Below, piece after piece: positions 8,306-16,415 of a stretch of DNA of 64,000 nucleotides. The notes under the pieces were generated by a model, which searched no databases, was not told the DNA's origin, and worked only from the letters and a program-made list of their open reading frames with translations. The stretch's first letter is position 1. Each line of letters starts with the position of its first letter. The stretch lies in the NCBI GenBank assembly GCA_947501625.1, contig CANMWN010000004.1:1-64000 (forward strand). Reading direction: 5' to 3'. Source of the DNA: an uncultured Flavobacteriaceae bacterium (GTDB lineage: Bacteria > Bacteroidota > Bacteroidia > Flavobacteriales > Flavobacteriaceae). The position numbers and the translations under genes are program-made.

Positions 8306-10294
8306 ATGCAATTTAAACTCGTTTCAGATTTTCATCCAACAGGTGATCAACCACAAGCCATTAAACAATTGGTTGATGGGATAAATAGTGGTGAAAAAAC
8401 TCAAGTTTTATTAGGTGTAACTGGTTCTGGAAAAACCTTTTCAGTTGCCAATGTTGTTGAAAGTGTAAATAAGCCAACACTGGTTTTGGCACACAATAAA
8501 ACCTTGGCTGCTCAACTTTACCAAGAGTTTAAAACTTTTTTCCCTCACAATGCTGTTGAGTACTTTGTTTCCTATTACGACTATTATCAACCTGAAGCTT
8601 ATATACCAGTTTCTGGCACTTATATCGAGAAAGACTTATCTATAAATGAAGACATAGAGCGAATGCGTTTAAGCACCTCTTCAGCCCTATTATCTGGTCG
8701 TAGAGATGTTTTGGTAGTAGCTTCGGTTTCTTGTTTATATGGTATTGGAAATCCTATTGAATTCAAGAAGAATGTCATCAATATTGAAAAAGATCAAGTC
8801 ATTTCTCGAACTAAGTTTTTACACACCTTAGTTCAAAGTTTATATTCACGAACTGAATTTGACATCAGTAGTGGAACATTTAAAGTAAAAGGTGATATTG
8901 TCACTGTTTTTCCTTCTTATGGAGATTATGCGTATCGAATTCATTTTTTTGGCGATGAAATTGAAGAAATTGAAAGTTTTGATTTAGAAAACAATCAAGT
9001 TGTTGAGAAATTTGAACAATTAACAATTTATCCTGCAAACCTATTTGTAACTTCTCCTGATGTTTTACAAAATGCTATTCATCAAATTCAAGAAGATTTG
9101 ATGAAGCAATATGATTATTTTAAAGAAATTGGTAAACATCTGGAAGCCAAAAGATTAAAAGAGAGAACAGAGTTTGACCTTGAAATGATTCGAGAATTAG
9201 GTTATTGCTCTGGTATAGAAAACTATTCTCGCTACCTAGATGGTCGCGAAGCAGGAACAAGACCTTTCTGTTTATTAGACTATTTTCCTGATGATTATTT
9301 GATGATTATTGATGAAAGTCATGTAACTATTCCGCAAACTCATGCTATGTATGGTGGTGACAGAAGTCGAAAAGAAAACTTGGTAGAATATGGTTTTCGA
9401 TTGCCTGCTGCAATGGACAATAGACCTTTAAAATTTGAAGAGTTTGAAGCGATTCAAAATCAGGTAATATATGTAAGCGCAACACCAGCTGACTATGAAT
9501 TACAGAAAACCGAAGGTCTATTCGTTGAGCAAGTTATTCGTCCAACTGGATTATTAGATCCAATTATTGATGTAAGACCAAGTCTTAATCAGATAGATGA
9601 TTTGATTGAAGAAATTCAAGTTAGAGTTGACAAAGACGAACGAACTCTGGTTACCACATTGACTAAAAGAATGGCGGAAGAATTAACAAAATATTTAAGC
9701 CGAATCCAAATTAGATGTCGATATATACATTCAGATGTTGATACCTTGGAACGTGTTGAAATCATGCAAGATTTACGAAAAGGTTTATTTGATGTGTTGA
9801 TTGGCGTGAATTTATTACGTGAAGGATTAGATTTACCTGAGGTTTCTCTTGTGGCCATTTTAGATGCCGATAAAGAAGGCTTCTTGAGAAGTCATCGTTC
9901 ATTAACTCAAACAATTGGTAGAGCGGCAAGAAATGTTGAAGGAAAAGCAATAATGTATGCCGATAAAATAACTAATAGCATGCAATTAACTATTGACGAA
10001 ACTAATAGAAGAAGAGAAAAACAAATTGCATATAATACCAAAAACAATATTACTCCGACACAAATAAAAAAATCTATAGATAATTCGTTAATCAAGTCAA
10101 ATATTTCTTCTTTTCATTATGATAGTTCGGCAAATAAAGCAGCAGAAGAAGCAATAGAATATTTATCGAAACCTCAAATTGAACAAAGAATTAGAGATAA
10201 AAGAAAAGCAATGGAAGAAGCTGCTAAAGCATTAGACTTTTTAGTTGCTGCACAATTGAGAGATGAGATTAAACTACTCAAAGAAAAGTTATAA
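8306..10294 (+). CDS. uvrB: Excinuclease ABC subunit B
   Basis: The 662-aa protein has the full UvrB layout. Walker A is GVTGSGKT near residue 40. The damage-probing beta-hairpin region includes YYDYYQPEAYIP at about 92-103. The helicase II DESH box is IIDESHV, motif VI is QTIGRAARN, and a C-terminal UVR domain (about 622-660) binds UvrC. UvrB verifies DNA lesions loaded by UvrA and recruits UvrC in nucleotide excision repair. Length is normal. It stands alone, with its own -7 box and a bidirectional hairpin terminator after it. Confidence 0.98.
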   Translation: MQFKLVSDFHPTGDQPQAIKQLVDGINSGEKTQVLLGVTGSGKTFSVANVVESVNKPTLVLAHNKTLAAQLYQEFKTFFPHNAVEYFVSYYDYYQPEAYIPVSGTYIEKDLSINEDIERMRLSTSSALLSGRRDVLVVASVSCLYGIGNPIEFKKNVINIEKDQVISRTKFLHTLVQSLYSRTEFDISSGTFKVKGDIVTVFPSYGDYAYRIHFFGDEIEEIESFDLENNQVVEKFEQLTIYPANLFVTSPDVLQNAIHQIQEDLMKQYDYFKEIGKHLEAKRLKERTEFDLEMIRELGYCSGIENYSRYLDGREAGTRPFCLLDYFPDDYLMIIDESHVTIPQTHAMYGGDRSRKENLVEYGFRLPAAMDNRPLKFEEFEAIQNQVIYVSATPADYELQKTEGLFVEQVIRPTGLLDPIIDVRPSLNQIDDLIEEIQVRVDKDERTLVTTLTKRMAEELTKYLSRIQIRCRYIHSDVDTLERVEIMQDLRKGLFDVLIGVNLLREGLDLPEVSLVAILDADKEGFLRSHRSLTQTIGRAARNVEGKAIMYADKITNSMQLTIDETNRRREKQIAYNTKNNITPTQIKKSIDNSLIKSNISSFHYDSSANKAAEEAIEYLSKPQIEQRIRDKRKAMEEAAKALDFLVAAQLRDEIKLLKEKL

Positions 10295-10302
10295 AATAAG
10301 AA

Positions 10303-10340
10303 GGAGTTGCAAAATTAAATAACTAATTTATTGCAACTCC
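10303..10340. terminator. Bidirectional hairpin between convergent uvrB and esterase genes
   Basis: GGAGTTGCAA at 10303-10312 pairs perfectly with TTGCAACTCC at 10331-10340. The stem can continue through AATTA/TAATT with a small bulge. It lies exactly between two convergent stop codons, so it probably ends both transcripts. Confidence 0.65.
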
Positions 10341-10364
10341 ATCTCAACCAATCAAACACTTAAC

Positions 10365-11177
10365 TTAATTCCAAACAGTATTTTCTAACCAACTTGCAGC
10401 ATCTTGTAAATAAGAAACGTAATTACAAGAATTAAAATGCTCTAAGCCTGCTGCAACAACAAATGTTACATCAGAACCTGCATTGACTGTTTCATTAACA
10501 TAACCTTGTGTAGTAGCCAATGGAAATAATTGATCATCTTCTCCATGAATAGCATATATAGGATCTGCAAAAGTATGTGTTACTCCTCCTTGACTTGTTA
10601 CAGCATAAGAACTTGCCATAGGTATAGCTGCAGAAAAAAGTTGAGGATAATATTGTGAAAAGAACCAACTTCCATTCCCGCCATCACTATAACCCATAAC
10701 TGCGACTTTACTAGTATCAACATTTAAATATGTTTGTACTAAATCAACTAAAGCTTGAACTTGAAGTATATTTTTATCTGTATACCAATGACTTCCATTA
10801 CTATTTGGGCTGATAATATAAGCTTCTAAACTAGCCAGTCCAGGTTCTGCCAAACATCCAGTTGTTTTATGTGCATTTACATTTGTTCCTGTAGCACCAC
10901 CATGTAATCTCATAATCAAAGGCCTTTTATTAGTACTACTTGCACTTGAAGGAACAATCACTCTAAAATTCCAATATTCACCAGCAATAATTGATTCAAG
11001 GGTTAAATCATTAACACCTGTAGTTATATTTAATGCTTGAAAATCTTCACGAACATCATCTGCAGTTCTAGGAACAACTGTACCTGTTGGACCTGGATCT
11101 TCTCCATCACTACAACTAGTCACAAAAGTCAGTACAATAATTAATGGAAGTATTTTGAATAAATAAGATGCTTTCAT
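10365..11177 (-). CDS. Lipoprotein alpha/beta-hydrolase (esterase/depolymerase-like)
   Basis: The 270-aa protein carries a lipoprotein signal (residues 1-22, TFVTSC, lipid on Cys22), so it is anchored in the envelope. The fold of a PHB-depolymerase/feruloyl-esterase-like hydrolase is visible. The oxyanion-hole motif LHGG is at about 91-94. The nucleophile elbow GYSDGG has Ser164. The acid is in HGEDDQLF (Asp214 or Asp215) and the base is His247 in GLEHF. The substrate is probably an ester or a small polymer, which cannot be fixed from sequence. It is a single gene, convergent with uvrB. Confidence 0.82.
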   Translation of the reverse strand: MKASYLFKILPLIIVLTFVTSCSDGEDPGPTGTVVPRTADDVREDFQALNITTGVNDLTLESIIAGEYWNFRVIVPSSASSTNKRPLIMRLHGGATGTNVNAHKTTGCLAEPGLASLEAYIISPNSNGSHWYTDKNILQVQALVDLVQTYLNVDTSKVAVMGYSDGGNGSWFFSQYYPQLFSAAIPMASSYAVTSQGGVTHTFADPIYAIHGEDDQLFPLATTQGYVNETVNAGSDVTFVVAAGLEHFNSCNYVSYLQDAASWLENTVWN

Positions 11178-11279
11178 AATAAAATAGTTTTAAAAAATTA
11201 AAGTAGTTATTCTATAAAAAAAATACAGAACTATACACTATAGACTATGAAATATGAAAAGGTTGCTTAATCTTAACTA

Positions 11280-11933
11280 CTAATTTCCTTTTTTATAATC
11301 TGCTAAAAATTTAGCCAATCCGATATCAGTTAATGGGTGCTTTAAAAGTCCTTTGATAGCACTTAATGGACCTGTCATTACATCTGCACCAATTTTAGCA
11401 CAATCCATAATATGCATAGTATGTCTAACGGATGCAGCTAATATTTGAGTATCAAACCCATAATTGTCATAAATCATTCTTATATCGGCAATTAAACCTA
11501 ATCCATCCGTAGAAATATCATCTAAACGACCAATAAAAGGAGACATATAAGTAGCTCCTGCTTTAGCAGCCAATAATGCTTGACCTGCAGAGAAAATTAA
11601 AGTGACATTGGTTTTTATTCCTTTATCTGAAAAATATTTACAAGCCTTCACTCCATCGGCAATCATAGGTATTTTAACTACAATTTGAGGATGCAATGCA
11701 GCCAATGCTTCTCCTTCTTTTACCATGCCATCAAAATCTGTAGAAATGACTTCAGCGCTTACATCACCTTCTACAATATTACAAATATCAACATAGTGCT
11801 TTAAAATATTTGCCTCTCCTGTAATTCCTTCTTTGGCCATTAATGATGGGTTAGTCGTTACGCCATCTAATATTCCTAGAGCTTGTGCTTCTCTAATTTG
11901 ATCTAAGTTTGCTGTGTCAATAAAAAATTTCAT
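11280..11933 (-). CDS. fsa: Fructose-6-phosphate aldolase / transaldolase-like protein
   Basis: At 217 aa this is the short transaldolase form. It begins MKFFIDTANLDQI with the conserved Asp6, has GVTTNPSL at 24-31, and places the Schiff-base lysine in VVKIPM (Lys87). Later blocks NVTLIFSAGQA, SPFIGRLDD and AASVRH are typical of the TalC/FSA group. Proteins of this subfamily either cleave fructose-6-phosphate to dihydroxyacetone and glyceraldehyde-3-phosphate or act as transaldolase in the pentose phosphate pathway. In flavobacteria the second role is common. Spacing to neighbours suggests a single gene. Confidence 0.93.
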   Translation of the reverse strand: MKFFIDTANLDQIREAQALGILDGVTTNPSLMAKEGITGEANILKHYVDICNIVEGDVSAEVISTDFDGMVKEGEALAALHPQIVVKIPMIADGVKACKYFSDKGIKTNVTLIFSAGQALLAAKAGATYMSPFIGRLDDISTDGLGLIADIRMIYDNYGFDTQILAASVRHTMHIMDCAKIGADVMTGPLSAIKGLLKHPLTDIGLAKFLADYKKGN

Positions 11934-11981
11934 TGGTTGTATTAAGTTTAAGTTTTATGACTGTAAAAATACTGTAATAGT

Positions 11982-12785
11982 TTATAATTTATAATGATTC
12001 ATTAATAACTTTTCATAAGTTCTGTCAGGTAAAATTCTTTTTAGAAAAATTGAGAATTTTTGCATGAAACTTCCAACTTTATAATGAATTTTAGGGTTAT
12101 TACTTTCAATAATTTTATGAATTGCTTTTGCCATTTCTATCGGATTACTTCCTTCATCAACATGAGCATCCATTAAATCTAAATTCTCTTGATACTTTTC
12201 TTTATAGGCCGATGTTTCAAAAACTGGTGTATGATACCTTCCTGATGCAATATTCGTGGCAAAATCTCCTGGAGCAACATTTACTATTTTGATATTGAAT
12301 GACTTTACCTCCATACTTAGCGCTTCAGTAATTAATTCAAGCGCTCCTTTGGTTGCTGAATAAACTCCTCTAAAAGGTAAACCCATATAGCCAGCAATAG
12401 AAGTTATGTTCATTATCAAACCTGAGTTTTGTTTTCTCATACTCGGCAATACTGCTTTCATAACATCAATAGCACCAAAAAAATTGGTGTCAAAAACTTT
12501 GCGCATTTCATCTGTTGGGGTATCTTCAATTGGTCCAGTAATTCCCATTCCAGCATTGTTAACTAAAACATCAATTCTACCTTCCAAAGAAATTAATTCT
12601 TGAAGAGCTTTTGAAATTGAGGCTTCAGAATTAACATCTAAACGCAATAAGTTAAATGGGTGATTTACTATTTTATTAGGATTCCTACTTGTACCATAAA
12701 CTTTATATCCTTTTTGAATTAAATATTCACCTACAGATTTTCCTATACCTGAAGAACCTCCAGTAATTAAAACTACTTTACTCAT
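11982..12785 (-). CDS. Short-chain dehydrogenase/reductase
   Basis: The 267-aa protein has the classical SDR signature: TGGSSGIG at 8-15 for NAD(P) binding, NNAG at 76-79, a catalytic Ser near 129 (NITSIAG) and YSATK with Tyr142 and Lys146. The C-terminal part resembles the retinol-dehydrogenase-like classical SDRs. The substrate is unknown. A TATTTTTG -7 box lies only 4 nt before the ATG on the minus strand. Confidence 0.9.
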   Translation of the reverse strand: MSKVVLITGGSSGIGKSVGEYLIQKGYKVYGTSRNPNKIVNHPFNLLRLDVNSEASISKALQELISLEGRIDVLVNNAGMGITGPIEDTPTDEMRKVFDTNFFGAIDVMKAVLPSMRKQNSGLIMNITSIAGYMGLPFRGVYSATKGALELITEALSMEVKSFNIKIVNVAPGDFATNIASGRYHTPVFETSAYKEKYQENLDLMDAHVDEGSNPIEMAKAIHKIIESNNPKIHYKVGSFMQKFSIFLKRILPDRTYEKLLMNHYKL

Positions 12786-12789
12786 TCAA

Positions 12790-12797
12790 CAAAAATA
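12790..12797 (-). promoter_or_regulatory. -7 promoter element of the SDR gene
   Basis: On the minus strand the bases read TATTTTTG, matching TAnnTTTG. The SDR ATG at 12785 follows after 4 nt, which predicts an almost leaderless mRNA. Confidence 0.45.
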
Positions 12798-12834
12798 AAA
12801 AGAATACTATTAAAAAAAGGAAATATTGGGAAAC

Positions 12835-12938
12835 AAAAAATGGCAAGCGATCTACATCACACCGCTACAACCTAATACCTTTGCTGCGTTCCCGCCCTGG
12901 AGGATTCAAAGGGAGCTAGTTGTGTAGGACTTGCCGCT
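12835..12938 (-). ncRNA. ffs: Signal recognition particle RNA, small bacterial type
   Basis: Read on the minus strand, the sequence contains the SRP helix 8 core: CCTCCAGG, a GCG-GGAA-CGC hairpin with a GGAA tetraloop, then AGCAAAGG on the 3' side. The RNA ends pair: GGCAAG near the 5' end (plus-strand 12930-12935) with CTTGCC near the 3' end (plus-strand 12842-12847). A T6 tract then serves as terminator. A TAAATTTG promoter box lies just upstream. This RNA binds Ffh and targets nascent membrane proteins. Exact ends are estimates, good to a few bases. Confidence 0.92.
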
Positions 12939-12939
12939 G

Positions 12940-12947
12940 CAAATTTA
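12940..12947 (-). promoter_or_regulatory. -7 promoter element of the SRP RNA
   Basis: The minus strand reads TAAATTTG here, immediately upstream of the RNA 5' end. This is an independent check on the promoter consensus because no start codon is involved. A second box, TATCTTTG, lies at 12958-12965 on the plus strand. Confidence 0.7.
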
Positions 12948-13069
12948 CAATCAATTTTATCTTTGCGCAATATTTTTTTAACTAATTTATGTAACATTTT
13001 TAAGTCTTTGAATACTAATTGTTTTATAATAGAAAAATACAATCATAATCTTACTAAATATTGTTTTTG

Positions 13070-13077
13070 TATATTTG
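13070..13077 (+). promoter_or_regulatory. -7 promoter element of the DUF4199 operon
   Basis: TATATTTG fits TAnnTTTG and lies 24 nt before the ATG at 13102. It probably drives the DUF4199 and glycosyltransferase genes and perhaps those after them. Confidence 0.6.
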
Positions 13078-13101
13078 TTTAACTAAAAATCAACTTAAAA
13101 A

Positions 13102-13617
13102 ATGGAAAATCAATCTACTTCTTCAAAATCTATAATGTTAAATTACGGTTTAATGCTAGGGATTGCAACAATTATTGTGAGTGTTGCAAATTATGCATTT
13201 GGTAATGCATACCAACCACATTGGTCTGTTAATCTAATAAGTATTATTTTAATGATTACTTTTATTTCTTTGGGAATTAAAAAAGTAAAAGAATCTAATG
13301 GCGGTTTCTTAAAATTAGGGCAGGCTTTAAAAACAGGAGTTGGAATAGCATTAATTTCAGGAATTTTAGGAATAATTTATTTCTTATTATTTGTGAATTT
13401 TGTTGACCCAACATTCTTCGAAACAATAGCAAACATTCAAGAACAAGCATGGATAGATGCAAATATGACCGATGAGCAAATAGAAGGCGCTAAAGCAATG
13501 ATGGCTAAATTTTCTGGACCTGGAATTACTTCTGCATTCATGTTAGCATTCACTCTCTTTATGGGCTTTATTGTTTCGCTTGTTGCAGGACTTGTTATGA
13601 AACGTGCTGAAGAATAA
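13102..13617 (+). CDS. DUF4199 domain membrane protein
   Basis: The 171-aa protein has four predicted membrane spans, at about 14-33, 40-58, 77-100 and 145-166, around a polar loop with EQAWIDANMTDEQIEGAKAMM. This layout and the opening (SIMLNYGLMLGIATI) match the DUF4199 family, which in Flavobacteriaceae commonly sits before a dolichol-phosphate-mannose-synthase-like glycosyltransferase, as here. The function is unknown; a helper role in the glycolipid pathway is inference from linkage. The next gene starts 11 nt later. Confidence 0.85.
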   Translation: MENQSTSSKSIMLNYGLMLGIATIIVSVANYAFGNAYQPHWSVNLISIILMITFISLGIKKVKESNGGFLKLGQALKTGVGIALISGILGIIYFLLFVNFVDPTFFETIANIQEQAWIDANMTDEQIEGAKAMMAKFSGPGITSAFMLAFTLFMGFIVSLVAGLVMKRAEE

Positions 13618-13628
13618 AAACTTTTTAT

Positions 13629-14588
13629 ATGGATATATCTGTAGTCATTCCTCTGCTGAATGAAGACGAATCTTTAAATGAATTATATGATTGGATTGTG
13701 CAAGTAGTACAGTCCAATCATTATTCTTATGAAATACTTTTTATTGATGACGGAAGTACTGATAACTCTTGGGAAACTATTCAAGAATTATCTCAAAAAG
13801 ACACCAATGTAAAAGGAATAAAATTCCAAACCAATTATGGGAAATCTCAAGCTTTAAATGCAGGTTTTAATATTGCTCAAGGTGATGTAGTTATTACGAT
13901 GGATGCTGATTTACAAGATAGTCCTGACGAAATACCAGAGTTATATAACCTTATAAAGAACGAGGGCTTTGACCTTATCTCTGGCTGGAAGAAAAAACGC
14001 TACGATTCAAAAATCAAAAAGAACTTCCCTTCAAAACTATTTAATTTTGCAGCAAGAAAAACTTCGGGATTAAAACTACATGATTTTAATTGCGGTTTAA
14101 AAGCCTATAAAAAAGAAGTTATAAAAAATATAGATGTATATGGTGAAATGCATAGGTATATACCTGTACTTGCAAAGAATGCTGGCTTTACCAAAATTGA
14201 TGAAAAAGTTGTAGCCCATCAAGCAAGAAAATATGGTGTAACCAAGTTTGGTATGGATAGATTTATCAATGGTTTCTTAGATTTAATTACCATTTGGTTT
14301 TTATCAAAATTTGGTAAAAGACCAATGCATCTTTTTGGTTTCTTAGGCAGTATTATGTTTATCATTGGTTTTTTCTCGGCATTGTATATTGGTGTTACTA
14401 AACTATTAAAACTTTATTATTATCACACTCCAACCAAATTAGTAACCGATAATCCTTGGTTTTATATTGCATTAACTACTATGATAATTGGAACTTTGTT
14501 CTTTTTATCAGGTTTTTTAGGCGAACTTATTCTACGCACCAAACGCGATAAGAGTTTATACAAAATCAGTAATAAAACAAACTTATAA
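13629..14588 (+). CDS. Family 2 glycosyltransferase, DPM1/ArnC-like, with two C-terminal membrane spans
   Basis: The 319-aa protein begins with the GT-A fold start DISVVIPLLNEDESL. It has FIDDGSTDNS at about 38-47 and the metal/nucleotide block DADLQDSPDEIP at about 93-104. The motif NCGLKAYKKEV is typical of polyprenyl-phosphate sugar transferases. Two membrane helices follow at about 232-258 and 275-300. Such enzymes load a sugar from a nucleotide donor onto undecaprenyl phosphate at the inner membrane. It is likely co-transcribed with the DUF4199 gene. Confidence 0.9.
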   Translation: MDISVVIPLLNEDESLNELYDWIVQVVQSNHYSYEILFIDDGSTDNSWETIQELSQKDTNVKGIKFQTNYGKSQALNAGFNIAQGDVVITMDADLQDSPDEIPELYNLIKNEGFDLISGWKKKRYDSKIKKNFPSKLFNFAARKTSGLKLHDFNCGLKAYKKEVIKNIDVYGEMHRYIPVLAKNAGFTKIDEKVVAHQARKYGVTKFGMDRFINGFLDLITIWFLSKFGKRPMHLFGFLGSIMFIIGFFSALYIGVTKLLKLYYYHTPTKLVTDNPWFYIALTTMIIGTLFFLSGFLGELILRTKRDKSLYKISNKTNL

Positions 14589-14589
14589 G

Positions 14590-14611
14590 CAAAGTTAAAT
14601 CCTTAACTTTG
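14590..14611 (+). promoter_or_regulatory. -7 box inside a perfect hairpin upstream of the phosphohexomutase gene
   Basis: CAAAGTTAA (14590-14598) and TTAACTTTG (14603-14611) form a 9-bp inverted repeat with a 4-nt loop, right after the glycosyltransferase stop. The right arm includes TAACTTTG, a match to the -7 consensus, 17 nt before the ATG at 14629. The left arm carries the same box on the other strand. It may be a promoter, a weak terminator or both. Confidence 0.45.
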
Positions 14612-14628
14612 TATTATTAAATAAATTA

Positions 14629-16353
14629 ATGAAAATGGAAAAAAATCAAATTTTAGACAAGGCAAAACAATGGCTTTCTGATACTTTTGATAGTGAAACA
14701 CAACAAGAAATTCAAGATTTAATAACCAATAATTCTAAAGAATTAGAAGATAGATTTTATAAAGATACTGAATTTGGAACTGGTGGTATGCGTGGAGTTA
14801 TGGGTGCTGGAACTAACAGAATTAATAAATATACGCTGGGAAGGTCAACCCAAGGACTTTCTAACTATTTAATTCAACAATTTCCCAACAAACAAATAAA
14901 AGTTGTCATTGCATACGATTGCAGACATAATAGTAAAAAGTTTGCAAAACTAGTTGCAGATGTATTTTCGGCTAATAATATTAAAGTTTATTTATTTGAA
15001 GATTTAAGACCAACACCAGAATTATCATTTGCAGTTAAGCATTTAGGTTGTGATGCTGGAATCGTATTAACTGCTTCTCATAATCCACCTGAATATAATG
15101 GGTATAAAGTTTATTGGGCTGATGGCGGACAAATAGTTCCTCCTGAAGATAAAGGCATCATAAATGAAGTGAATAAACTTGATTTTTCAGAAATTAAATT
15201 TGATTCAAACGAAAGTTTGATTGAAGTTATAGGTCAAGATGTAGACAATGTGTTCGTTGATGGATGTGTGAAAAATGGCTCTTTACCAACACTTAGCAAT
15301 AGAGATAACTTAAAAATTGTATTTACTTCACTTCATGGAACTTCAATAGTTTCAATACCAGAAACTTTGAAAAGAGCAGGATATACGGATGTTCATATTG
15401 TAGAAGAACAGCGCGAACCAAATGGTGATTTTCCAACAGTAAAATCTCCAAATCCTGAGGAACCTGCTGCATTAAAAATGGCAACTGACCTTGCTGATAA
15501 AATTGGTGCAGACATTGTTATCGGTACTGATCCTGACTGTGATAGATTAGGTGTTGCTGTGAGAGATATAAATGGAAAAATAACACTATTGAATGGAAAT
15601 CAAACAATGAGTGTAATGACTGATTTTTTGATTAAAAAATGGCAAAACGAAGGCAGAATTAATGGTAATCAATTTATAGGATCTACGATTGTTTCTACAG
15701 AATTGGTAAATAAAATTGCTTCTAGTTATGGAGTAGAAACTAAAATTGGATTAACAGGTTTCAAATGGATTGCCAAAATGATTCGGGATTTTGATTCTAT
15801 GGATTTCATAGGTGGTGGCGAAGAAAGTTTTGGCTATATGGTTGGTGATTTCGTAAGAGATAAAGATGCTGTAACTTCAACACTTTTGGCATGTGAAATT
15901 GCAACTATTGCTAAACAAAATGGTAGTTCATTTTATGAGGAATTATTAAACATTTATACAAAACATAACTTTTATAAAGAACATCTAATTTCAATCGTTA
16001 AAAAAGGAATGGACGGTGCTCAACAAATTCAGCAAATGTTGAGCGATATGCGTCAAAATCCAATAACAACAATAGACGGAGAAAAAGTTGAGTTTTTAAG
16101 TGATTATCAATCAGGAATTAAGAAGAATTTAATAACTGGTGAAGAAACTACAATGGATATTCCTAAATCTAATGTTTTAATTTACCATACTGAAAAAGGA
16201 ACACGCGTTGCCGCTAGGCCAAGTGGAACTGAACCTAAAATCAAATTTTATTTTAGTGTAAATACTCCATTATACTTAATTGAAAATTCAGATATGATAG
16301 AAAAAGAGTTAGATGCTAAAATACAGCGAATCATTAAAGAGATGAAATTGTAG
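14629..16353 (+). CDS. Phosphohexomutase (phosphoglucomutase/phosphomannomutase)
   Basis: This 574-aa member of the alpha-D-phosphohexomutase superfamily shows all four active-site loops. They are the phosphoserine loop TASHNP with Ser150, the metal loop DPDCDR (301-306), the sugar-binding GGGEESFG and the phosphate-binding RPSGTEPK near 530. It interconverts hexose 1- and 6-phosphates, feeding nucleotide sugars to the neighbouring glycosyltransferase and envelope genes. An ATG two codons downstream (14635) is an alternative start. Confidence 0.95.
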   Translation: MKMEKNQILDKAKQWLSDTFDSETQQEIQDLITNNSKELEDRFYKDTEFGTGGMRGVMGAGTNRINKYTLGRSTQGLSNYLIQQFPNKQIKVVIAYDCRHNSKKFAKLVADVFSANNIKVYLFEDLRPTPELSFAVKHLGCDAGIVLTASHNPPEYNGYKVYWADGGQIVPPEDKGIINEVNKLDFSEIKFDSNESLIEVIGQDVDNVFVDGCVKNGSLPTLSNRDNLKIVFTSLHGTSIVSIPETLKRAGYTDVHIVEEQREPNGDFPTVKSPNPEEPAALKMATDLADKIGADIVIGTDPDCDRLGVAVRDINGKITLLNGNQTMSVMTDFLIKKWQNEGRINGNQFIGSTIVSTELVNKIASSYGVETKIGLTGFKWIAKMIRDFDSMDFIGGGEESFGYMVGDFVRDKDAVTSTLLACEIATIAKQNGSSFYEELLNIYTKHNFYKEHLISIVKKGMDGAQQIQQMLSDMRQNPITTIDGEKVEFLSDYQSGIKKNLITGEETTMDIPKSNVLIYHTEKGTRVAARPSGTEPKIKFYFSVNTPLYLIENSDMIEKELDAKIQRIIKEMKL

Positions 16354-16362
16354 ATTTGTCTC

Positions 16363-16403
16363 TTCGAGGGTTTTAATTAGGTCTCGACTGCGCTCGACCT
16401 GAC
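16363..16403 (+). repeat. REP-like palindromic element
   Basis: The short gap before the ABC transporter gene holds AGGTCTCGACTGCGCTCGAC followed by CTGACA at 16380-16405. This is much richer in GC than its surroundings and folds into an imperfect hairpin (AGGT..TCGA / TCGACCT). From memory, CTCGACTGCGCTCGA-type sequences recur as small intergenic repeats in flavobacterial genomes. Only one copy is seen in this window, so the repeat status is not shown here. Confidence 0.5.
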
Positions 16404-16415
16404 AACAGTTAAATT

